NCBI GenBank assembly: GCA_905480565.1
Contig: CAJQQW010000198.1
Span: 1-9,753, forward strand
Reading direction: 5' to 3'
Source of the DNA: an uncultured Halioglobus sp.
GTDB taxonomy: Bacteria > Pseudomonadota > Gammaproteobacteria > Pseudomonadales > Halieaceae
DNA length: 9,753 nt
Part shown: positions 1 to 6,753 of the stretch, one piece after another
Layout: each line of letters opens with the position of its first letter
How positions within the stretch are numbered: the stretch's first letter is position 1
Program-made: the position numbers and the translations under genes
The notes under the pieces: generated by a model
Databases searched by the model: none
What the model was told of the DNA's origin: nothing
Seen by the model: the letters and a program-made list of their open reading frames with translations, nothing else

Positions 1-2
1 TA

Positions 3-818
3 TTTGACGACCCCCTGCTAGTGCGCACCAGTGATGGTATGACACCCACTGAACGGGCGCTGGAACTGGAACCCGTCGTACGCGAGGTGCTGAGCAAGAT
101 CGACCAGGCGGTGCAGCCGCGGGGTGATTTTGATCCCGCGCGGGCGAAACAGGTTTTTCGCATTATGGCCAGCGATTACGCGGAATCCACGCTGCTGCCG
201 AGCGTTCTGGGCAAGCTGAGACAGTCTGGGCCAGGGTTGACACTGGATATTATGACGCCGTCGGATGTGAGCTTTCTTGACGTGGAGCGAGGCAAGGTAG
301 ACATGGTGATCAACCGCTTCGACTCCATGCCGCAGTCCTTCCACCAGATTCACCTCTGGAATGACAGCTTCACCTGTGTGCTGGGTCCTGATAACGCTGT
401 ACTCGATGATTTCACGCTGGATAACTACCTGAAAGCCAACCACGTATGGGTCAGCAAGACCGGCATGGGCGTCGGCGTCGGCGTGGACCCCAGCGACGTG
501 CAGCGACTGGGCTGGGTTGATCTGGCACTGAATACGCTCGGCAAAAAACGCCAGATCACCGTGTTCACCCGCCACTACCAGGCGGCAATGACGCTGGCCG
601 AACAAAATGACCTGATCGTTACCCTGCCCACTCGAGCGGCACAGCTCAACCTCGACAACCCCCGCCTCGTGCTGCGGCCGCCGCCGCTCGAGATTCCGCC
701 ATTGGAACTGAAGATGGCCTGGAGCCCGCTGCTACAGCATAATCCTGCCAATCGCTGGTTGCGCCGCTTGATCGCCGATACCGCCCGTGAACTGGACGGG
801 CAGCAAGCCACTCCCTGA
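3..818 (+). CDS. LysR-type transcriptional regulator, N-terminus outside the window
   Basis: The reading frame is open from the first bases and ends at TGA 816-818, giving 271 residues. The opening residues FDDPLLVRTSDGMTPT match the end of the LysR-family winged helix-turn-helix, so roughly 40 N-terminal residues, including most of the DNA-reading helix, lie upstream. A linker helix follows (about residues 18-45), then a periplasmic-binding-protein-like effector domain from about residue 53 (VFRIMASDYAESTLLPSVL) to near the C-terminus. The style resembles the NodD/nitroaromatic-responsive branch, but the effector cannot be read from sequence. A short glycine-valine run (GMGVGVGV) sits in the middle of the effector domain. 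The next gene on the same strand is glcB, 172 bases away with its own promoter-like site, so control of glcB is possible but unproven. Family assignment is secure; the target is unknown. Confidence 0.9.
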   Translation, partial: FDDPLLVRTSDGMTPTERALELEPVVREVLSKIDQAVQPRGDFDPARAKQVFRIMASDYAESTLLPSVLGKLRQSGPGLTLDIMTPSDVSFLDVERGKVDMVINRFDSMPQSFHQIHLWNDSFTCVLGPDNAVLDDFTLDNYLKANHVWVSKTGMGVGVGVDPSDVQRLGWVDLALNTLGKKRQITVFTRHYQAAMTLAEQNDLIVTLPTRAAQLNLDNPRLVLRPPPLEIPPLELKMAWSPLLQHNPANRWLRRLIADTARELDGQQATP

Positions 819-890
819 CCTGCATTGCGATAGCCTGCGCCGCGCCAGGCAGGTAGTTATTGCCCAGTGGGTGACGCCAGACAGCGCTTA

Positions 891-918
891 TTCACATAAC
901 TGATGGTGGCGATAAAAT
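891..918 (+). promoter_or_regulatory. Probable sigma-70 promoter of glcB
   Basis: TTCACA at 891-896 and TAAAAT at 913-918 are separated by 16 bases; each differs from the sigma-70 consensus at one position. The predicted transcript start near 925 leaves a leader of about 65 bases before the glcB ATG. A TTGATTGATT repeat follows directly after the -10 element. I see no convincing LysR T-N11-A site nearby. This is a pattern match only. Confidence 0.5.
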
Positions 919-990
919 TGATTGATTCGCTAAATTTCGCTGCTACCCCTAAACTCATTCGCATTTACCGCACCAACAAGAGGTTTGGGC

Positions 991-3177
991 ATGACTGATC
1001 GCGTGCAAGAGGGCGGCCTGCAGGTCGCAACAACCCTCCACCAACTGCTGGAGAGGGAGATTGCTCCGGGAACGGGCATTAGTCCCGCACAATTCTGGAG
1101 TGGACTGGAATCCCTCGTAACCGAGTTGGCGCCGCGCAATAGAGCCCTCCTCGCCGAACGGGATGAGATGCAGAACAAGATAGATGCCTGGCACGAGGCG
1201 AATGGCGGGGCCGGGTACGACCGGGCCGCCTACAGGGCCTTTCTGGCGGACATCGGCTACCTCCTGCCCGATGTTCCAGACTTCCAAATCAGTACCACTG
1301 ACGTCGACGATGAGGTCGCACGCCTTGCCGGACCCCAACTGGTGGTGCCGATAATGAATGCCCGTTTTGCACTCAACGCTGCCAACGCACGCTGGGGAAG
1401 CCTTTACGATGCGCTCTACGGCACGGATGTTATCCCTGCCCACAATGGCGCGGAGCGCACCGGTGACTACAACCCCGTGCGCGGCACCCGGGTAATCGCC
1501 TACGCGAGGGAATTCCTCGATAATCACTGCCCACTCGACGGCAGCAGCCACGCGGAAGCCAGTGCCTACCGTATCGTCGATGGTGCTTTGCAAATCACCC
1601 TGATCAACGGCAACACCTGCGGCCTGTCGCACACCGAACAACTTCGGGGTTATTGCGGCACGCCAGACGCACCCACGAATATATTACTGCGCCATAACGG
1701 CCTGCATATCGATATACAAATAGATCCGGCGCACCCGATCGGCGCCAGCGATACAGCGGGCGTCAAAGATGTGGTACTGGAAGCGGCACTCACCACCATT
1801 CAGGATTGCGAGGATTCTGTGGCAGCGGTAGACGCCGAGGACAAAGCCATTGGCTATCGCAACTGGCTCGGTCTGATGCGTGGCGATCTTGAAGACCGCT
1901 TCGACAAGGGCGGAAAAACCGTGAGCCGCCGGCTGCAGGGCGATCGCACGTTTACCACGCCAGACGGCGGCACTCTGCTATTGCCAGGACTAAGCCTGTT
2001 GTTCGTGCGCAACGTGGGGCACCTTATGACGACGCCGGCTATTCTCGATACGCAGGGAGAAGAAATTCCGGAGGGCATCATGGACGGGCTGTTCACTGCC
2101 ATGATCGCGCTGCATGACCTGAAAAAAAACGACGATGTGCAGCGCAACTCGCGCGCAGGCAGCATGTATATTGTTAAACCGAAGATGCATGGCCCCGATG
2201 AAGTCGCCTTTACCTGCGACCTGTTCGCGCGCATCGAATCGATTCTCTCACTGGCCCCAAATACATTGAAAATGGGCATCATGGACGAGGAGCGTCGCAC
2301 AACGGTCAACCTCAAGGCCTGCATCCACACGGCACGTGAACGCCTGGTGTTTATCAACACCGGCTTCCTCGACCGCACCGGTGACGAGATACACACCAGC
2401 ATGCGTGCGGGCGCGATGACGCCCAAGGGCGCCATGAAAGAAGAGGACTGGATCAAGGCCTACGAAAACTGGAACGTAGAGACGGGCCTGCGCTGCGGGC
2501 TACCCGGCAAAGCCCAGATCGGCAAGGGCATGTGGGCCATGCCCGATCTCATGTCAGACATGATGAAAAACAAGATCGCGCACCCGGAATCCGGGGCAAC
2601 CACCGCCTGGGTGCCCTCGCCTACGGCGGCCACACTGCACGCTATTCACTACCACCAGGTCAATGTGTCGGAGCGCCAAGCGCTCATAGCAGAGCGCGTG
2701 GGCGCGACGCTGGACGCTATCCTGCATATTCCCCTGAAAGGGGCCGAGGGTCTGAACGAACAGGCGATCCAGCGAGAGCTGGACAACAACGCGCAGGGCA
2801 TTCTGGGCTACGTGGTCCGCTGGATAGACCAGGGCATTGGCTGTTCCAAAGTGCCTGACATCAATCACGTTGGCCTCATGGAGGACAGGGCCACCCTGCG
2901 CATTTCAAGTCAGCATATTGCCAACTGGCTGCGCCACGGCGTGTGCAGCAAGGAGCAGGTCATGGAGACACTGCAGCGCATGGCGGCCGTCGTGGATCAG
3001 CAGAATGCCGATGACCCGTTGTACCACCCCATGGCCCCGGACTTCGAGGGCAATGTGGCTTTTCAGGCAGCCTGCGACCTGGTATTCCTTGGCGAAAAAC
3101 AACCCAGTGGCTATACCGAGCCGGTGCTCCACGCACGCCGCGCGCAGGCAAAGGCCGAGCAGAGCGCGGACAGTTGA
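991..3177 (+). CDS. glcB: Malate synthase G (glyoxylate cycle)
   Basis: This enzyme condenses glyoxylate with acetyl-CoA to give malate, the second committed step of the glyoxylate cycle, in the cytoplasm. It allows growth on acetate, fatty acids or glycolate. The ATG at 991 is preferred over a TTG at 985 because AAGAGG (978-983) lies 7 bases before it, while the TTG would be 1 base away. The product has 728 residues, close to the usual length of about 720 for the monomeric G form and much longer than the A form. Catalytic positions known from the family are in place: Arg340 in [10 protein letters not shown], Glu433 in MDEERRT and Asp461 in FLDRTGDE (magnesium and glyoxylate binding), Cys618 in GCSKVPD, and catalytic base Asp632 in [14 protein letters not shown]. 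No frameshift or truncation is visible. No isocitrate lyase gene lies in the window. Identification is secure. Confidence 0.98.
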   Translation: MTDRVQEGGLQVATTLHQLLEREIAPGTGISPAQFWSGLESLVTELAPRNRALLAERDEMQNKIDAWHEANGGAGYDRAAYRAFLADIGYLLPDVPDFQISTTDVDDEVARLAGPQLVVPIMNARFALNAANARWGSLYDALYGTDVIPAHNGAERTGDYNPVRGTRVIAYAREFLDNHCPLDGSSHAEASAYRIVDGALQITLINGNTCGLSHTEQLRGYCGTPDAPTNILLRHNGLHIDIQIDPAHPIGASDTAGVKDVVLEAALTTIQDCEDSVAAVDAEDKAIGYRNWLGLMRGDLEDRFDKGGKTVSRRLQGDRTFTTPDGGTLLLPGLSLLFVRNVGHLMTTPAILDTQGEEIPEGIMDGLFTAMIALHDLKKNDDVQRNSRAGSMYIVKPKMHGPDEVAFTCDLFARIESILSLAPNTLKMGIMDEERRTTVNLKACIHTARERLVFINTGFLDRTGDEIHTSMRAGAMTPKGAMKEEDWIKAYENWNVETGLRCGLPGKAQIGKGMWAMPDLMSDMMKNKIAHPESGATTAWVPSPTAATLHAIHYHQVNVSERQALIAERVGATLDAILHIPLKGAEGLNEQAIQRELDNNAQGILGYVVRWIDQGIGCSKVPDINHVGLMEDRATLRISSQHIANWLRHGVCSKEQVMETLQRMAAVVDQQNADDPLYHPMAPDFEGNVAFQAACDLVFLGEKQPSGYTEPVLHARRAQAKAEQSADS

Positions 3178-3229
3178 AGGACACGTTGTGGCAGCGTGCG
3201 CGGCATCATTACCCTCTGACCAGCCGTTG

Positions 3230-3727
3230 CTAACCCTTGCAACTCGGCGGGAGATACTCCCTCGGCAGCGGGTCGTTTCGTCCAGGGCCTGACCCCGGCA
3301 AGCAGGTCCAGCGCATACTGCTGCCGTCGTTGGTGGAACCCGATAACTGAAAGGCGAGTAGATTGTCTGGATCGGGCGATCCACCGTCTACCACGCTGGC
3401 ATAGACCTTTGCCACGATATACACACTCTCCCCGTCGACCAGCGGGTCAGGCGCCCAAGCCAGCGAATGCACTACCTCACTGTTTTTTACGCGCAAGTCC
3501 AGGGCGGACAGCTCAGCCTGACGGGGGTAGTGGCGTTTGGCCGCCACGTAGCCAGCCAGCAGGGTCTTGGCTTTACCCAGCTGTGCCAGAGGTTCACTGA
3601 TCTTGGAACGCACCACGTAGGACTGGTAAACCGGCAGAGCAATGGCCAACAATATGCCCACTATGGCGAGCACGACCATCAACTCAACCAGGGTCACACC
3701 CCGTTGCGCTCTTGTCGCCTGTAACAT
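3230..3727 (-). CDS. Second type IV pilin, PilA-like
   Basis: This is a 165-residue prepilin with a 10-residue leader ending RG, then the class III cleavage and N-methylation motif VTLVELMVVLAIVGILLAIALP. Gly-1 and Glu5 are present, so prepilin peptidase should process it. Mature residue 1 is Val instead of the usual Phe. Two cysteines near the end (TCLPG and YLPPSCKG, 20 residues between) should form the C-terminal disulfide loop. An in-frame ATG exists at 3757, but the ATG at 3727 has AGGGAG (3736-3741) 8 bases upstream and gives the normal leader length. It is clearly homologous to the pilin at 8795-9277 (VRSK.SE.LA, YIVA, LSG.TN, W.C.PG and YLP..C.G are shared), but the middle is diverged. 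It lies 231 bases downstream of the sugar genes on the same strand and has a promoter-like sequence of its own. It could be an alternative major pilin, a minor pilin or a recombination donor. Confidence 0.9.
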   Translation of the reverse strand: MLQATRAQRGVTLVELMVVLAIVGILLAIALPVYQSYVVRSKISEPLAQLGKAKTLLAGYVAAKRHYPRQAELSALDLRVKNSEVVHSLAWAPDPLVDGESVYIVAKVYASVVDGGSPDPDNLLAFQLSGSTNDGSSMRWTCLPGSGPGRNDPLPREYLPPSCKG

Positions 3728-3755
3728 CGCATTATCTCCCTGGGCCTGTAGGTGC

Positions 3756-3785
3756 ATTATCTCGGCAGCGGTGCGCCTCTTTCAA
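3756..3785 (-). promoter_or_regulatory. Possible sigma-70 promoter of the second pilin
   Basis: On the minus strand TTGAAA (3785-3780) and GATAAT (3761-3756) are 18 bases apart. The implied start near 3749 gives a leader of about 20 bases, just including the AGGGAG ribosome site. I found no sigma-54 site with GG-N10-GC spacing and good flanks in this gap, unlike for the first pilin. This is a pattern match with somewhat long spacing. Confidence 0.35.
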
Positions 3786-3885
3786 CGACTAGTCAGCACA
3801 CTTAATACTCTGAAAAGAAAGGCGCGATCTATCGGTGCGTGACTTATTTTTCCAGCGTTGGGATGATCTGGCCAACAGCACTACC

Positions 3886-3909
3886 AGCGCAGGTAACAGA
3901 CCTGCCGCT
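3886..3909. repeat. Inverted repeat in the gap between GT2 gene and second pilin
   Basis: GCAGGT (3889-3894) and ACCTGC (3900-3905) pair around a 5-base loop. AGC (3886-3888) and GCT (3907-3909) extend the stem across a single bulged base. No T run follows on either strand, so it is not a classical intrinsic terminator. It may stabilise the 3' end of the sugar-gene transcript or act as a protein site; nothing decides this. Confidence 0.4.
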
Positions 3910-3958
3910 ACACGCTGAAAGACTGCAATTGTTGTCAGTTCTGGTGTGAAACAGCACG

Positions 3959-4843
3959 TTACCCGACACGTCGGTCTCCCGCACGGCCCGCCGTATCCTT
4001 GAATTGCAAGTTGGTCAGCTGTTCCGACAACAAACCGATAAGGAACATTATCGCTCCGGTCAGTATCAACAGGGCGGTTCCGTTGGTAAACCTGAACCCG
4101 GTGTTAATCACCGTGAGACAATAGTTGAACACACCCAGCCCTGCGGTAAATACCGCCAAAGGGAAATAAACTTTGAGCGGCGAGTACAGGGTACCGACCT
4201 TGAAAATGATCAGCAGGAAACGCACGCCGTCTCGCATTACATTGATGTGGCTCTTGCCGAGCCGGCTGGAAACTGCGATAGGTGTAAAACCCACAGAATA
4301 ACCGGCCCGAAAAAATGCCATGGTCGACGTGGTGGGGTAGCTGAACCCATTGGGTAGCATGTAAAGAAAAGTCATGAACTTGCGCCGGTCCACGCAGCGA
4401 AAACCGGAGGTCAGATCATCGATACGGTGACCTACCATCCAGCTGGCGAAACGGTTGTAAAGCGCGTTCGCGCTCCAGCGGGCCACACTGGCCTGCGCCG
4501 CCCGTCCGCTGCGGGCGCCCACCACAAGATCGAAACCCTCGTTCATCTTGGCCAACAAGTCACCCACTTGTGCCGCGGAATGTTGGCCATCCGCATCCAT
4601 AAAAACAATATAATCGCCGCACGCCTCGCGCGCGCCAGATTTGATCGCCGCACCGTTACCCTTGGGATACGGGTGGTTAATCACACACACGTCCGCGTCC
4701 TGGCATACCTGCCAGGTATTGTCTTTGGAGCCATCGTTCACCACGATGATTTCAGCATCCGGATACAGCGCGGTCAGCTCCGGCAGCAGCACCGCCAGCC
4801 CCTGCTCTTCGTCCTTGGCCGGAATCACAATAGAAATTTTCAC
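3959..4843 (-). CDS. Polyprenyl-phosphate glycosyltransferase, GT2 family (DPM1/GtrB-like)
   Basis: The likely reaction is transfer of a sugar from a nucleotide donor to undecaprenyl phosphate on the cytoplasmic face of the inner membrane, making the lipid-linked donor used by GT-C enzymes. The 294-residue product starts SIVIPAKDEE (residues 4-13), has the nucleotide-binding VVNDGSKD (34-41) and the metal-binding Asp83-Ala-Asp85 in FMDADGQH, then DDLTSGFRCVDR near 142. All are typical of the dolichyl/undecaprenyl-phosphate sugar synthase branch. Two hydrophobic segments at about 226-247 and 257-273 form a C-terminal membrane anchor as in GtrB. The start is GTG at 4843 with GGAG (4852-4855) 8 bases upstream. 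It overlaps the stop of the preceding GT-C gene by 4 bases (GTGA), which indicates translational coupling. The sugar carried cannot be read from sequence. No flippase gene lies in the window. Confidence 0.9.
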   Translation of the reverse strand: MKISIVIPAKDEEQGLAVLLPELTALYPDAEIIVVNDGSKDNTWQVCQDADVCVINHPYPKGNGAAIKSGAREACGDYIVFMDADGQHSAAQVGDLLAKMNEGFDLVVGARSGRAAQASVARWSANALYNRFASWMVGHRIDDLTSGFRCVDRRKFMTFLYMLPNGFSYPTTSTMAFFRAGYSVGFTPIAVSSRLGKSHINVMRDGVRFLLIIFKVGTLYSPLKVYFPLAVFTAGLGVFNYCLTVINTGFRFTNGTALLILTGAIMFLIGLLSEQLTNLQFKDTAGRAGDRRVG

Positions 4844-6753
4844 GGGGTTTTCTCCAAATAAAGTGCCATCGTCTGCTGATCCCGGCGCGAAAGCAGCCCC
4901 CTGCTGTGCAGGGTATTGAGCGCCTCCAACGATTCCGCCGTCGCCTCACTGCTATTTTCAAGGGTGGCGAAATGCAATTTCATCAGCAGGCCTCGCGCGT
5001 CCCAGCGTGATTGAATCAGAAACATCTCAGTATAGCCGAGCGCCTTATCATACCGCCCAAGCGCATTCTCCAGTACCGCCAGATCGAAGTATATTTTTGC
5101 CGACGCCCTGCCCTTGGCCCCGGCGTTCAGGTGCATCTGCGCCAACCTGTCCGCCAGGCGTATCCTGTCGAAACCTGGGCAGCGGTTATCCTGCAGCAAG
5201 CGCACAAGGCTTAGCAACGTGGTTGCAGAACTCAATGGCCGCTGTGCCTGCTCGACCCCAAGTTTATCAATCTGCTGCTGCGTGGGCGGCTGTCTGGCAA
5301 TACAACTCAGCGCCAGATTGCGTACCTGGTAATCACCCACCCGTTCATTGGAACCCGCGCCACCGGCACTGGCCTCGAATGCCGCCAGAGAATAACGGCG
5401 GGCCGCCGCCAGTGCTCCATGCTGTGCCAGTTCTACCGCCATGTCGATGTTGGCGCGAGCAGAATGAGGATGAGCGTTGAGATGATGAACACTCAGCAGG
5501 GAGCGCTGAGACCAAATCTGTGCCTGTGATGCGGTCTGCCCGGCGAGCACTAATGCACAGAGGCCAAGACAGACTAGCAGCGGTGCGGCGGGCTCGGGCA
5601 ATCGCCTGACCAACAGCGTATAAAAAACGCCGAGCATAATCAGCATCCCGACGGCAGGGTAGTAATTGCGGTGCTCATAATAAAGCTCCAGAGAAAGCAC
5701 TGTGGATTCCACGCTGTGCCCCACCAAAAACCAGGCGAGACCAAAAGCCAGCCAACGCCCGGCCTGCCACCGCAACAGCACCCCGCAAGTCAGCAGAAGG
5801 GCCGCCCACGCAGCGATCGACCAGGCGGTCGTGATGGGCTCAGTCAACGAGCGAGACAACAGGATATCGTCGTGATAAATCCCCATGCGCTGAACCTGAG
5901 GGTTGATCCACTGGCCCACGTAGTCCCACAGGATTCGGCTCTCGGTCAGCAGTCGCTCTTCAAGCGTAAAGGGGCGTCGGTGAAGCTTGTCCGCCAGCCA
6001 ACCCCAGCGCAGCACAAGAAAAGTGAGCAGGCCAGCGGCTCCGCTGACGATCAGGCCGTAGCTGGTGTGCTTCAGCCAGCGAATGGGCCGACCTTTTGTG
6101 TCCTTGCATTCAAACCACCATACTTCTAGCAGCAGTAGGGTCGGCACCACAACAATCGCGTTCTCCTTGGCGAACAGTCCAAGCACTAAAAACAGCGGCA
6201 CCGGTAAAAAGCGCCAAAACGCCGCGACCCCTTCCACCCGACCGAGCGCGCGGCGCCAGCCGATGTAGCTGATCAAGGTCAGTAACATAAAGAAAGTGGA
6301 CAACATCGCCATGCGCTGCACCATGTAGAGAACGGTGCTCACCCAGAGGGGATGCAACAACCAGATAGCGCCCAATGCCACGGCCAGGTAGTGATAGCCA
6401 GGCACCGCAAGATGCCGGAAAAGCAGCCACAGTAGCCAGATCACCAGGCCGCCGTTGGCCAGATGCAGCAGTATGTTGATCGCCTTACTGGTGGCGACAC
6501 TGCCATCGAGATACACGCGCTCCGCTACGAAGGTCGCCATGGACACAGAGCGCCCTAGCAGACCTGACGAATCACCGAAAATATAGTCCGGGGCGAGCTC
6601 CGGTTGTTCCTTGAGATTCTGGATCACCATCACGCTGGAGCGGTCGTCCAGCAGCGCCGGCCCGGTGATTCCCGGCCAGTAAATCCAAGCGGTGAGTGCG
6701 ACCAGCACCAGCATCAGCAGTATGGCCCCCGAGGTGCCCTTCCCGGTCGTCAT
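4840..6753 (-). CDS. GT-C type membrane glycosyltransferase with C-terminal soluble domain (second of tandem pair)
   Basis: This is a 637-residue multi-pass membrane protein. After one N-terminal membrane helix (about 10-27) come adjacent acidic residues Asp36-Asp37 (LLDDRSS) in the first outside loop, the position of the catalytic acidic motif in GT-C enzymes that use polyprenyl-phosphate sugars (PMT, ArnT, TMTC-like). Further conserved patches are HPLWVSTVLYMVQRM (134-148), FAKENA (194-199), RPFTLEERLLTESRILWDY, YHDDILLSRSL, ESTVLSLE (349-356) and EHRNYYP (360-366). Residues from about 412 to the end are hydrophilic, helical and TPR-like, probably periplasmic. The same patches occur in the same order in the upstream neighbour, so the two are paralogs. 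The ATG overlaps the upstream stop (ATGA) with only a weak ribosome site, which suggests coupled translation. Gene context points to pilin as acceptor, in the manner of TfpW of Pseudomonas, but this is inference. Confidence 0.82.
   Translation of the reverse strand: MTTGKGTSGAILLMLVLVALTAWIYWPGITGPALLDDRSSVMVIQNLKEQPELAPDYIFGDSSGLLGRSVSMATFVAERVYLDGSVATSKAINILLHLANGGLVIWLLWLLFRHLAVPGYHYLAVALGAIWLLHPLWVSTVLYMVQRMAMLSTFFMLLTLISYIGWRRALGRVEGVAAFWRFLPVPLFLVLGLFAKENAIVVVPTLLLLEVWWFECKDTKGRPIRWLKHTSYGLIVSGAAGLLTFLVLRWGWLADKLHRRPFTLEERLLTESRILWDYVGQWINPQVQRMGIYHDDILLSRSLTEPITTAWSIAAWAALLLTCGVLLRWQAGRWLAFGLAWFLVGHSVESTVLSLELYYEHRNYYPAVGMLIMLGVFYTLLVRRLPEPAAPLLVCLGLCALVLAGQTASQAQIWSQRSLLSVHHLNAHPHSARANIDMAVELAQHGALAAARRYSLAAFEASAGGAGSNERVGDYQVRNLALSCIARQPPTQQQIDKLGVEQAQRPLSSATTLLSLVRLLQDNRCPGFDRIRLADRLAQMHLNAGAKGRASAKIYFDLAVLENALGRYDKALGYTEMFLIQSRWDARGLLMKLHFATLENSSEATAESLEALNTLHSRGLLSRRDQQTMALYLEKTP

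Noticed and set aside
834..853. CCTGC/GCAGG inverted repeat after the LysR gene as a terminator
   Set aside because: The stem is 5 bp with a 10-base loop and no T run follows.
955..2868. Several minus-strand open frames opposite glcB
   Set aside because: The plus strand encodes an intact malate synthase G with all catalytic motifs; the opposite frames have no recognisable domains and arise from high-GC codon use.
2905..3384. Minus-strand frame of 159 codons spanning the glcB end and the pilin end
   Set aside because: It overlaps two well-supported genes, one in the same direction in another frame, and shows no domain.
3889..3905. GG-N10-GC spacing as a sigma-54 promoter for the second pilin
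   Set aside because: Only the GG and GC match. The flanking consensus bases are wrong, and the sequence is explained by the inverted repeat.
4427..4861. Plus-strand frame of 144 codons over the GT2 gene
   Set aside because: It is complementary to the conserved GT2 catalytic region and has no protein-like motif.
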